From Calendula officinalis (lineage: Eukaryota; Streptophyta; Magnoliopsida; Asterales; Asteraceae), in contig OY970829.1 in the NCBI GenBank assembly GCA_963853835.1, positions 2,710,446-2,774,445 of the forward strand: DNA of 64,000 nt, in the 5' to 3' direction. Within the stretch, counting starts at the first letter, position 1, and each line of letters begins with the position of its first letter. Positions 42,186 through 54,473 of the stretch are shown in pieces. A program made the translations under genes and the position numbers. The notes under the pieces were generated by a model, which was given only the letters and a program-made list of their open reading frames with translations, was not told the DNA's origin and ran no database searches.

Positions 42186-44935
42186 ACTAACCATTCAATT
42201 AATCTAATTTAACCGTTATTTTAATCTTTTGTCTCAATAATCGTAAAACCCAAAGTGTAATACTTATTTTGAATCGGAGAAAGTATAAAGATTTTATTCA
42301 GGGGCGTTTGTGATGACTTAATTATTGGAACTCCTTTAAGATTAATAACTCCTTTAAGATTAATAAGTGTATTAGGTGTTTAAAGGGGCTTAATAGCTTC
42401 TGTTTACAAGTTTGTTTAAACTCATCTAAGAAAGCCACTTAGTTGGAGCTTTTCAAGGTTTTATCTCAGAAAATCAAGAGATTTATATTTTTACACTCCA
42501 TTTAATTTTATTACTTCTTTTCTTCACAACATGTTTACTTCATAACCATTTTTTAATAATTTTATAATATCCTTATGTGTATAAACTAAACAAAACACTT
42601 TATTTCCTGAAACTGAAACATTGATATAAGGTAACAAGTCTAACCTATTTTAAATTAGCTTTCCCAAACACCCCCTAAATTTATTTTGTAAGTAAAAAGG
42701 CCAAAATACATTTTATTACCATGATCTTAGTTGAGTAGGTCTCTACTACACTATTAAATGTGCAATATGATACTATAAACTTGAAAAAATGGCCATTTTT
42801 TTAGTATCATGACTCATTAAATTTGATGAACTAAAAAATATAAGTTCATCTTAATATATTGAAATTAGAGACAAATGATGTGAAAATTCAAGACTAATTT
42901 AATAAGTCATGGTACTAAACAAATTATTTTTCTAAGTTCAGTGTATAATGCTATATATTTAATAGTCCAAAATAGTTGAGGTCCCAATCAACCTTTTTTT
43001 TTTTGAACGGGAAATCATAATCTACACCTAATTACCACCTATGTCCACGACGGGACTTGAACCCTCACCTTCAAGGTTGTGGGGCAAACACCATACCGCT
43101 AGGCCAAAGGCCCTTTGGTGTCCCTATTAGCTACAATGTATTTTGGGAAGGAAAAAAAAAACCCCTAAAAATAACATTTTTGAAGTAACAAGTCAACATT
43201 ATATTTTTCTTTTTACTTTGAAATAAATTAGAAATGATTTGATGTGCCTTGTATGTACACAGGTTAATATGAAATCTAATACTGTATAATGTTTATTGCA
43301 TTGTGAATCCCATTTTTAATACTTAACTATACAATTTAAAAGATTTTGCATTTTGAAAGGAGGTGATTAATGTAAGAAAATATTTGATGTGCATTTGGGC
43401 TGGGCTGGTGTAGTCTCGTTTGGGGCCTTGGTTGGGCCTGTTTAACCCCATTGTACCTCTTAATTATGGGCTTGTTTGGGTTGGCTTCCTTTTCTGAAAT
43501 TATGACCGGACCTCTTTTCGTTTTTGTTTGCTAGTGGCAGGCATTTGGGGATGTATCATGTTTTTGTTATTTATTTAACTTTTTTCTGTTTACAAAAAAT
43601 ATCATATCTTACAATTTAGGGGTGAGCGTAGTCTTACAACCGAATCGAAACCGATATAATCGAAACCGAACCGATAACATGTTATTGGTTTTGGTTTTGG
43701 TTCGGTTTCGGTTTCGGTCCAGTTCGGTGCAGTTTGGTTTTTTAGGCCAAATGCTCATCCTTTTCTGAAAACCAAACTGAAACTAATAAAACCGAAACCG
43801 ATGAATTTTCAAAACCGAAACCGAACCGATAACATTTTATCGGTTTTGGTTCGATACGGTTTCAGCCGGTTTTCGATTCAGCTTAGTTTTTTAGTCCAAA
43901 TGCTCACCCCTATCTTACATAATTAACTTTGTTTTGTAAATCAACTTAAAGCATTGAGTATCATACTGAATTTATTTTAACACATCAACCATCCTACAAC
44001 CCGAATTGAGTTGCGGGATAAGATATTTGGGTAATTGGAGTAGGTAGGTGTATACTACTTTCGCTGTCACAAAGGGCGACCTTTTTTGTCCCCATACAGA
44101 AGATAAAGCACACTGCCAAATCTGATAATATCTCTTTTGGCCAATAGTGATTGTCCATATAATACTTACTAAAGGTATGTTTGAAAAAGTTTATTAAGTG
44201 GGTTTTTTAACTTATTAGACCGCTTTTAACAGTGCACTTTAATTTTTTGGGACCCACCAATACAAAACACACACACACAAAATACCTCTTTGGGCCCCAC
44301 CACACAACCAGCAGAACCCTCCTCCTCCGTCTCCAAACTGGCGAGGTACCAACTGGCGGAACAAGTGACGGGGCCGTGCCAATGGTGCCACTCAACTGGC
44401 GGAAAAGAGATGGTGTCGTTGGCACCCGTCTTAGTTTAATATGCTTAAATAAGTTTGAAATTTTAAGCTTATTAAAGTTTATTAAGCTAATAAGCTAAAA
44501 AAACCTCTTTAATAAGTTTTATCAAACATGCCCTAACTCCGTATCAAAATAAGTAATTCATCTTTCATTTAAGGGTGAAACAAAATAAGTGATATACTTC
44601 TAAATTTTACTTTATTTGGTAAAACAGTGGGACACATTCGACACTAACTATCTACTTTAATAAAGTGAAATTACCTTTTTACCCTTACTTATCTTTTTGA
44701 ACATCATTAATATCATTTTACTTCCTCCAATTCAAAATAAGTGTACACCTTCCTTATATGGGTGATTCAAAATAAGTGTTACACTTTGAAAAATTATCTT
44801 ATTTGGCAAAAAATAGTAGGACCCACACCTACTAACTATCTACTTTAACAAAGTGAAATGACTCATTTACCCTTACTTTTTACATTTAAACATCATTAAT
44901 CTCACTTTATTCAAAAGGTGTGTGACCCATTATCC
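42186..44935 (+). repeat. Array unit 4 (type A, 2750 bp)
   Basis: Matches units 1 and 2; SINE at 42994, hAT MITE at 43617-43912, Tourist-like MITE at 44173-44533. It lacks the T variant of unit 2. Confidence 0.93.
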
Positions 44936-47780
44936 ACTAACCATTCAATTAATCTAATTTAACCGTTATTTTAATCTTTTGTCTCAATAATCGTAAAACC
45001 CAAAGTGTAATACTTATTTTGAATCGGAGAAAGTATAAAGATTTTATTCAGGGGCGTTTGTGATGACTTAATTATTGGAACTCCTTTAAGATTAATAACT
45101 CCTTTAAGATTAATAAGTGTATTAGGTGTTTAAAGGGGCTTAATAGCTTCTGTTTACAAGTTTGTTTAAACTCATCTAAGAAAGCCACTTAGTTGGAGCT
45201 TTTCAAGGTTTTATCTCAGAAAATCAAGAGATTTATATTTTTACACTCCATTTAATTTTATTACTTCTTTTCTTCACAACATGTTTACTTCATAACCATT
45301 TTTTAATAATTTTATAATATCCTTATGTGTATAAACTAAACAAAACACTTTATTTCCTGAAACTGAAACATTGATATAAGGTAACAAGTCTAACCTATTT
45401 TAAATTAGCTTTCCCAAACACCCCCTAAATTTATTTTGTAAGTAAAAAGGCCAAAATACATTTTATTACCATGATCTTAGTTGAGTAGGTCTCTACTACA
45501 CTATTAAATGTGCAATATGATACTATAAACTTGAAAAAATGGCCATTTTTTTAGTATCATGACTCATTAAATTTGATGAACTAAAAAATATAAGTTCATC
45601 TTAATATATTGAAATTAGAGACAAATGATGTGAAAATTCAAGACTAATTTAATAAGTCATGGTACTAAACAAATTATTTTTCTAAGTTCAGTGTATAATG
45701 CTATATATTTAATAGTCCAAAATAGTTGAGGTCCCAATCAACCTTTTTTTTTTTGAACGGGAAATCATAATCTACACCTAATTACCACCTATGTCCACGA
45801 CGGGACTTGAACCCTCACCTTCAAGGTTGTGGGGCAAACACCATACCGCTAGGCCAAAGGCCCTTTGGTGTCCCTATTAGCTACAATGTATTTTGGGAAG
45901 GAAAAAAAAAACCCCTAAAAATAACATTTTTGAAGTAACAAGTCAACATTATATTTTTCTTTTTACTTTGAAATAAATTAGAAATGATTTGATGTGCCTT
46001 GTATGTACACAGGTTAATATGAAATCTAATACTGTATAATGTTTATTGCATTGTGAATCCCATTTTTAATACTTAACTATACAATTTAAAAGATTTTGCA
46101 TTTTGAAAGGAGGTGATTAATGTAAGAAAATATTTGATGTGCATTTGGGCTGGGCTGGTGTAGTCTCGTTTGGGGCCTTGGTTGGGCCTGTTTAACCCCA
46201 TTGTACCTCTTAATTATGGGCTTGTTTGGGTTGGCTTCCTTTTCTGAAATTATGACCGGACCTCTTTTCGTTTTTGTTTGCTAGTGGCAGGCATTTGGGG
46301 ATGTATCATGTTTTTGTTATTTATTTAACTTTTTTCTGTTTACAAAAAATATCATATCTTACAATTTAGGGGTGAGCGTAGTCTTACAACCGAATCGAAA
46401 CCGATATAATCGAAACCGAACCGATAACATGTTATTGGTTTTGGTTTTGGTTCGGTTTCGGTTTCGGTCCAGTTCGGTGCAGTTTGGTTTTTTAGGCCAA
46501 ATGCTCATCCTTTTCTGAAAACCAAACTGAAACTAATAAAACCGAAACCGATGAATTTTCAAAACCGAAACCGAACCGATAACATTTTATCGGTTTTGGT
46601 TCGATAAGGTTTCGGCCGGTTTTCAATTCAGTTTAGTTTTTTCAGTCCAAATGCTCACCCCTATCTTACATAATTAACTTTGTTTTGTAAATCAACTTAA
46701 AGCATTGAGTATCATACTGAATTTATTTTAACACATCAACCATCCTACAACCCGAATTGAGTTGCGGGATAAGATATTTGGGTAATTGGAGTAGGTAGGT
46801 GTATACTACTTTCGCTGTCACAAAGGGCGACCTTTTTTGTCCCCATACAGAAGATAAAGCACACTGCCAAATCTGATAATATCTCTTTTGGCCAATAGTG
46901 ATTGTCCATATAATACTTACTAAAGGTATGTTTGAAAAAGTTTATTAAGTGGGTTTTTTAACTTAGACCGCTCTTAACAGTGCACTCAACTGATATCGTC
47001 AATTGTTGTCAAATCAACGTCATGTCAGCTCACCCTTCAACCGACACTAAACTGACGTACCCATACAGACAATATCACTTTCCTTTTGATTTTTTGGGAC
47101 CCACCAATACAAAACACACACACAAAATACCTCTTTGGGCCCCACCACACAACCAGCAGAACCCTCCTCCTCCGTCTCCAAACTGGCGAGGTACCAACTG
47201 GCGGAACAAGTGACGGGGCCGTGCCAATGGTGCCACTCAACTGGCGGAAAAGAGATGGTGTCGTTGGCACCCGTCTTAGTTTAATATGCTTAAATAAGTT
47301 TGAAATTTTAAGCTTATTAAAGTTTATTAAGCTAATAAGCTAAAAAAACCTCTTTAATAAGTTTTATCAAACATGCCCTAACTGCGTATCAAAATAAGTA
47401 ATTCTTCTTTCATTAAGGGTGAAACAAAATAAGTGATATACTTCTAAATTTTACCTTATTTGGTAAAACAGTGGGACACATTCAACATTAACTATCTACT
47501 TTAATAAAGTGAAATTACCTTTTTAAAATTACTTATCTTTTTGAACATCATTAATATCATTTTACTTCCTCCAATTCAAAATAAGTGCTACACTTTCCTT
47601 ATATGGGTGATTCAAAATAAGTGTTACACTTTGAAAAATTACCTTATTTAGCAAAAAATAGTAGGACCCACACCTACTAACTATCTACTTTAACAAAGTG
47701 AAATGACTCATTTACCCTTACTTTTTACATTTAAACATTATTAATCTCACTTTATTCAAAAGATGTGGGACCCATTATCC
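44936..47780 (+). repeat. Array unit 5 (type B, 2845 bp)
   Basis: Matches unit 3 at an offset of 5595 until the terminal Stowaway MITE, which keeps the original right-flank version. Tourist-like MITE at 46924-47378. Confidence 0.93.
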
Positions 47781-47873
47781 ACTAACCATTCAATTAATCT
47801 AATTTAACCACATATAATCTTTTTCCTCAAAAACCGTGAAACACAAAGTGTAGCACTTATTTTGAATCGGAGG
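47566..47873. mobile_element. Stowaway MITE, right parent of the tandem array
   Basis: This copy starts CTTCCTCCAATTC and ends AATCGGAGGAAG followed by TA. It has the undisturbed right half (AACCACATATAATC) that is replaced by AACCGTTATTTTAATC in all internal junction MITEs. It marks the end of the array. Confidence 0.88.
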
Positions 47874-48565
47874 AAGTATTAAAAAAATGAGATCCATTCT
47901 ACTAACTATCTATTTTAATCTATCTTAACTACTCATATATTTTAGTTTTTATCCTAAAAAACATGAAAGCTCAAATATATCACTAATTTTGATACTGATA
48001 TAGTATTTGTTATTGACATGGTTATAAGAGGACGGCCTTGGTTTCTGTCATTGCTCGTCAAGATTTGAGCTTTAATCATGTCGTAAGTACATGGTCCAAG
48101 ATTTGGGCATGAAGCTTGCGTATATTAATGTCCAATTTGACTGGCATTTAACCATAATAAGTTGTATTTTTTAAGTGTATTAAAACAACGGAGTTATGTG
48201 GGCCAAATATATATAGTTAATTAGTTATAAGTATGATTCACTATGCCGAAGACATAAAAAGATTGATGAACAATGTTATAAATTTATAATTATGTGTTTT
48301 TTCATCTTTATTTGTATAATTGTATGTGTATAATGATATTTTATGTTAGAATTATCAACTTACGTCATGTCTTAAGAAACGTCATGACTTCGTCACGAAA
48401 GCTTGAGTCTTGACAATATCATTACGTCACGTCTCGTGTTATTTTGAACTTGGTTTTTGAAAACATTACGTCAACGAATATAACTAATATGACATGTTTA
48501 AATCACTAAGGATAAATATGGTACATATGTTGTATGATAGCATAAACTATAGTCGGAGATGGAGA
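47874..48565. other. No gene recognised
   Basis: It starts with a short worn Stowaway-like stretch (to about 48000), followed by AT-rich DNA. The 5' end of the Helitron whose 3' end is at 49632 may lie here, but I could not find it. Confidence 0.4.
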
Positions 48566-49353
48566 TGAATAAGTCATCGATGAAAAGTATATTCGAATTC
48601 TAGATGAGATGACCATTCCGTACAAGGATATGACTCGGTCCAAAGAAGACCTGATCAATGCGATATTTCCTTCTGTGCAGGTCAACGGAAATTCACCAAA
48701 ATAATATTATTTCTCGGGCTATCTTATCAACCAAAAACAACCATGTTGATGACCTTAACAAGAGGTTGATCGATACATTTTGCGGGCTCGAAAAAATATA
48801 TTACATTTTCGATGAAGCGGAGGATGACAGAAACGGATTCTATCCTATGGAATTTTTGAACTCCCTTAATATCAGTGGTATTCCCCCGCATGTTCTCTGA
48901 CTCAAAATTGGGTGACCGATAATACTTTTACGCAATATCGATCCCTTCCAGGGATTATGTAATGGCACGAGACTTATATGCAGAAAGTTTGAGCCAAACC
49001 TAATTGATGCGGAAATAGCCGTTGGCCAGCATGCTGGAAAAAAGGTTTTCTTGTCAAGAATACCACTATCTCCGTTTGAAGCCGACATGTTTCCTTTCAA
49101 GTTGATAATAAAACAGTTTCCGGTTAGGCTAAGCTTTGCGATGACAATCAACAAAGCCCAAGGACAGACAAATCCAAACGTGGGCATTTATCTGCCGGAA
49201 TCGGTGTTCTCGCATGCGCAACTTTACGTTGCCCTGTCAAGAGGAATTTCACGTGACACGACAAAAGTATTGGTAACTCCAGCAACAAATTTTAATCTCG
49301 ACGGAGTTTACACACCAAACGTCGTGTATCGAGAGGTTTTACATGATGAGTAA
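48566..49353 (+). pseudogene. Helitron Pif1-like helicase C-terminal fragment
   Basis: Successive frames give ILSTKNNHVDDLNKRLI, FQGLCNGTRLI, FLSRIPLSPFEADMFPFKL and then, in an open 100-codon frame (49051-49353), LSFAMTINKAQGQTNPNVGI and HAQLYVALSRGISRDT. These are helicase motifs V and VI of Helitron helicases. Stops and frameshifts occur at about 48702, 48898 and 48920. The N-terminal Rep and Walker motifs are absent. Confidence 0.9.
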
Positions 49354-49632
49354 GACGCATAAACATACCTTTCTTCTCTCTATTTTATACTTAATTAGGT
49401 TTATTGTTTGATAAAAAGAAACTTTGGAGATGGATCATTGTGTTATTATACATCAAAATATGTAACCGAACAACATTCCAACGCCAATGCTAATTCTTGC
49501 TTTTTACCTCTATTTTACACAGAGTTTTCATGCTTATGTACTATATTCGTTATAAAAATATGTAACCAATGGACATTTAATTAGCAGGAATATATAGTCC
49601 GCAGTCGCCGCATAGCGCGGGTTTTAAGCTAG
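49354..49632 (+). mobile_element. Helitron 3' terminus
   Basis: It ends with the hairpin CGCCGCATAGCGCG (49606-49619) then GGTTTTAAGCTAG, with CTAG at 49629-49632 followed by T. The hairpin resembles that of the Helitron at 2559-4392, so the two share a family. The 5' end was not located. Confidence 0.85.
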
Positions 49633-49656
49633 TATGGTAAAACTAACATATATATA

Positions 49657-49843
49657 CTACCTCCGTATCAAAATAAGTGATGTATTTGAAGTTTCACGAT
49701 TTTTGAGGTACAAGATTAAAATGTGGGTTAAGTGCATAGTTAGTGGCGAGTGAGTCTTACATCTTTTAAAAAAAATTATATTAATGATGTTTAAAAGTAA
49801 AAATAAGGGTAACAGATAATTTCACTTTATTAAAGGTGATAGT
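49657..49843. mobile_element. Truncated Stowaway-type MITE
   Basis: It starts CTACCTCCGTATCAAAATAAG after TA and shares the family core in reverse order, but it has no right end. It is followed at about 49845 by CAGGGTCGGCCCTGAG, which looks like the tip of another worn transposon. Confidence 0.65.
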
Positions 49844-49980
49844 CAGGGTCGGCCCTGAGTTTATCGAGGCCCTAGGTGAAAATTGATTTTGGCCCCTATC
49901 GTAGTTGTTAAAAAAAATATCAATGCAAAAAGTATAAAGATATTTGTCGAATAAATTTCTCATTTAATTAAACCTAAATA

Positions 49981-50267
49981 CTTCATCCGTATCAAAATAA
50001 GTGAATCACTTTCCTTTTCGGGGCGTATCAAAATAAGTGAATCACTTTAATAATTCACCTTATTTGGTAAGTTTTTATATATATAATTACTTTTTTACCC
50101 TTACTTATCCCTCTTTAAACATCATTAAAGATGTGGAGCCCCATCTATTTTTGTCATCTTCCTATATTTGACTTTTTTATATTCTACTTATCTCATTTAA
50201 TTTCACTAATCTCTTATTATCTTATTTTGCCTCATAAAGCGTAAACTTCAAATTGATACGGAGGAAG
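49981..50267. mobile_element. Stowaway-type MITE, complete
   Basis: The ends are CTTCATCCGTATC and GATACGGAGGAAG, flanked by TA on both sides (49979-49980, 50268-50269). It is 287 bp and non-coding. Confidence 0.88.
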
Positions 50268-50269
50268 TA

Positions 50270-53086
50270 TACAAAATTTGTAAGTAGTTTTTAAATCAAA
50301 CAATTTCAATTATTAAAACTCAAACATGAAAAAGTAAAAGTAAAAATTATCTAGCTTGATAATTTGATATTGAAAATATCTCCGTTGTCAGTATTTCACA
50401 TTCTGCACATCCCCACATCCCCGCACGGCAGAATGAATTTTAATCTAATAAAATAAATTTTAGAAGTGTAACATTAGTTAAAAATAGTTTGTTACGTCTA
50501 GAGCACCTAAATTTTCACCTCAGATATCATTTTACGTTTTTACTGATTATAGCTTCAGTTTTGTAGATGGTATGATTTTGTATGATTGTATATTTTTAAT
50601 ACTCCCTTCGTCCCAAATTTATTGTCCACTACAAAAAACACACATTTTAAGAAAAATACGTTAATTATAATATGTCACCAATCAAATTTTCTCTTTCTCA
50701 CTTAAATGTTTTTTGATTGATTGAAATTTAGGAAAGACAGTGTTTGTGAGACAAACTAAAATAGTATGCTAGATAATAAAAATATAACGGATGAAATATT
50801 AACTTATTATTCACATCATATCAACTTTCTATATACGTGATCTCCATTAAAAATAAAATAAAAAATAACACCTATTTAATGTCTATGTCAAGTTGTCAAC
50901 TATACCAACCATATCTTTTATTTAATTCTGATAATTAATTTTTGTCAACATCTAACTAATATTAAAGTCAAACATTTTATATTTTATGCTTATATTGGTA
51001 TGTCCGTTGTATAAGAATTGAACATAATTGTATCGAATCGAACCAAACCGAACAAAATAATCGAGAAAATGTTTTCGGTTAGACTGAGGACCGAACTGAC
51101 GACGCCTGGAACCGAACCGTACCAAGAACCGACATGAGCCGAATCGAACCTAAAACCGAGAACGTTTCTTCGACATTTGCTGGTTTTTTCTTGGTTTTTT
51201 ACCGAACCAAATCGCTCGGAACCAAGAATCGATTTTACATGAAAATTAGAACCGATAACCGAACTGATATTGATTGGTTCAGTACGGTCCGGTTTGTTTG
51301 CAGTTCCGGTCCATTCTCAGGTCAATTTGCACATGCCTACTTACATACATATTTGTATTTTTATAGCAAATATATCTTCTTCAAAATATTTCCAACCTTT
51401 AATTTAATTTCTTTAATACGATTTCATTTTGGTTATTGAGAACCTTCCTTTGTCTCTAAATCGTAATGAAAACAAATATTTAAATGCAACACGTTTTAAA
51501 TACCATTGGCTCTTCCTGAGTACCAGCTGGTTTTTTGGTTTGAAATCCAAGCGAATACAAAAGAGGTATCAGTGATAAGGATACTTTGTTTGACATGTGG
51601 TAAAAATATGAGTGATATGATGCCGACTGAATTTTTTTAGCGGAACTTTAGTTGACGATTATATTAGGACAGGGTTATATTTGTAAATATACATATTGTA
51701 TAAGGGCGATATTGTAACTACGGAGATCATTTGGTTAGTTAGAATTCCGTTAGTTTGTTAGACGGTGTTAGCATCATCGTTTATGTATATAACCAATGTA
51801 CAAGTTCATTTTTCTAATTAATGGAAGATTATTTTCGTCTCTCTCGTAATAGATTATGACGACTAAGATGATTTAGGTATCTCAAGAGTAAAATATAAAG
51901 AGAAATGAAATTGGTTCCTACTATTTATGCCTACCAATGTGCTTATCAATTTGAACATGACAAGTGTCAAAATCAAGGAATGATATGAGGAAAAAAAATT
52001 ATTGAATTACACATGCCAAGTTTAAAAATATGTAGGAATATAGATAGGGAGAAAATGTATAAAGAAATATCATTTCTCAATTATAAATGACACCAGTTAT
52101 GAAAGTAGAAACTTTCACATCAGCATCTTCAGGTGAAGAGATATACCGATACTTAGGTGGAAATGTATACTTAAGCTCGACCCAAAAAGCTTTGTTTATC
52201 TAAAAAAAATCTTATTTTTGCGAGAAATGAAAAATTATACCTTATTTTACATAAATTAATTCATTCATGAATTTTAGTAAATATATGAACATGGAAATAC
52301 TATAAATATAAAATTAATCAAACTACGTAAAATAACTTTTCCACTAAGAGATGGGGGTGTTGTGGCGCAACCCCTACGCCAAACTAATTTGGCAGTGGTT
52401 TGGTGGCACGAGCCCAATACCACGACACCGGATATTCCCTCCACCAAACGCCATTTTGTTTTTGAGGTGTTTTATAAGTAATTGGGTATTTTGGTACAAT
52501 TTATGATAATAGAGAGGTGTTCTTCTCCAACTTTTTGTTTCTGTACTCATGTTGTGTTTTATTTTCTAATATCTTACTACTCTTCTAACCAAATTGTTTG
52601 CCGTTCAAAAAAGAATTGTGTAATTGTGTTTTCAATTCTCGTCCAATAAACATCGTAGTTGCTCCTTTTTGTGAGGAATCATTTTTATTTGTTTGTATTA
52701 TTATTATTATATTTTTCCTGAGTACCATTTCATAAAATTATTATGCACCGTCCAATAATTCATCATAAATACTCGTTATCTTTTTGGTCTCTATCCAGTG
52801 TATTTTCTTTAGTACTTTCTCAAGTTTTTTCCCAACAATAACTATTAGAGCTAATCTAAATCGAGTAAATTTGGGACCATTAATTTCTTTAATTTGGTAA
52901 CATTATAACTCATCCTATTAATATCGTTTATAATATCCGGAGTAGTCACACAAGTAAATCAACCATATCTAAAAATACATAGTTTGAGATAATAAGTTGT
53001 ATAGTTATGATAATATGTGTTGTTAAAAAAAGCTCTTTTAGTGAAGGAACTAGTGAGTAGTGACTTTGAAAAAGTCCATCCCATCC
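50270..53086. other. No gene recognised; worn repeats
   Basis: AT-rich DNA. An incomplete Stowaway-like end (CTCCCTTCGTCCC) lies at 50602. A worn CCGAACC-rich hAT-type MITE lies at about 51020-51320. A GC-richer stretch with ACCAAACGCC words, like a Harbinger end, lies at about 52350-52455. I found no supported exon. Confidence 0.4.
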
Positions 53087-53094
53087 CGAAGGAG

Positions 53095-53656
53095 TAGAGA
53101 TGCAAACGGGTGCAAACGGGTACAGGTAGTAGCGGGTACTGCAAAACCCGTACCCGTACCCGACCCGCTATTCATATACCCGTACCCGCCCCGTACCCGG
53201 TCAAATACCCGTCGGGTTCGGGTAGAAAAATCCCCGCCAGGTACGGGTAACCCGACGGGTACCCATTCAATTAAAAAATTAAACAAAATAGCTAAAACAT
53301 TTAATACTCTTAGTTCGTTTAGGCTTATTTCGTTCAATACGTAATGGACTAGCGGGAGACGAGCAATATTTTAACCATTATTAAATTGGGCTAATGAGAG
53401 ATTAAGAATTGAGCTAAGTTTGAGTAGTGACTAGTGGGCTAAACCTATATTAAAAAAAATTACGCATTAATATATATATTCGGGTCAGGTATAAACGGTG
53501 CGGGTATTATAAAACCCGTACCCGACCCGTACCCGCTCTCGGGTATGAAATTTAAACACATCCCCGACCCGTTACCCGTTTAGACGGGTAATACCCGCCC
53601 CGTAACACTCGGGTACCCACGGGTACCCAAACCCGCGGGTTAAATTTGCATCCCTA
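53095..53656. mobile_element. hAT-type MITE with perfect 8-bp TSD
   Basis: The ends are TAGAGATGCAAA and TTTGCATCCCTA. CGAAGGAG is duplicated at 53087-53094 and 53657-53664. The interior carries ACCCGTACCCG and its complement many times. It is 562 bp; the frames on both strands are repeat artefacts. Confidence 0.92.
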
Positions 53657-54144
53657 CGAAGGAGTTAATTAAAGCCTGAAATCAAATGTGGTTGCAACGA
53701 GATATCCTATCATTATTATCATCACCATTACTACTATAATTATTACTATTTTCATTTTTACAAATTCTATTATATTTCTTGCCAAAATAACGCTTATCGT
53801 TCATTTTTTTCAAAACATTATATGAAACATACGGGCTAAGGACTTGTAAACATGAGGATTGTTCATTGAACAATGTTTTTCTATCCTTCTCTGCAACTAT
53901 TTATTCAAAAATAAAATTTTTAATACCCGTAAAAATGCACGCCTAAGAATACGCTGCAACACAAAATTTCATATATTAGAGTGATGAGTACGGTGGCTTA
54001 AGCCATTTTGCCATTTCACAAAGGGTTGTCTGCCAATATGGCTCGCGAGTCGCGACCCCCTTTATTACGCGTAAAAATGTACACTTTAAGAATATGCCGC
54101 AACACAAAGATTCTTATTCCTCTTTGTTTCTAGTTAACTATATA

Positions 54145-54408
54145 CTCCCTCCGTCCCTTAATAAAGTTCTCATTTCTCATGGGCACGATATTTTAGGAGA
54201 TAGATAGTGGTGAGGTTATTGGTAATAAATTTGATTAAAATATATGGTTTTTTGGAGAGAGAAAGTGTTTTTAAGAGATAGTTAGTGGTGAGGTACATTA
54301 TAATAATATTATTTTATTGAGTGGGTCCCTCCAATATGAGAAATGAGAACTTTATTTTGGGACAAATATTTTAAGTGAAATGGGAACTTTATTAAGGGAC
54401 GGAGGGAG
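54145..54408. mobile_element. Stowaway MITE with classic CTCCCTCCGTCCC ends
   Basis: Terminal inverted repeats of more than 20 bp start CTCCCTCCGTCCCTTAATAA. TA lies on both sides (54143-54144, 54409-54410). It is 264 bp, non-coding, and of a different subfamily from the array MITEs. Confidence 0.93.
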
Positions 54409-54473
54409 TAACATTTATGAACCAGTGAACATAACTTTTATATTTTTATTGAAAATTCTATATGTGATATATT

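Larger units (their letters stand above)
33841..47780 (+). repeat. Five-copy tandem array of a 2.75-2.85 kb unit (A-A-B-A-B)
   Basis: The landmark ACTAACCATTCAATTAATC recurs at 33841, 36591, 39341, 42186, 44936 and 47781, giving periods of 2750, 2750, 2845, 2750 and 2845. Copies are almost identical over kilobases; I noticed one single-base difference at about 38234. Each unit contains a SINE, a hAT MITE, a Tourist-like MITE and Stowaway sequence, and no gene. Junctions lie inside Stowaway MITEs whose left half matches the MITE at 47566-47873 and whose right half matches 33626-33938. This is the expected product of unequal crossing-over between two flanking MITEs. Confidence 0.95.

Noticed and set aside
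53050..53344. 94- and 95-codon ORFs on opposite strands
   Set aside because: Both lie in the ACCCGTACCCG-rich hAT MITE (53095-53656).
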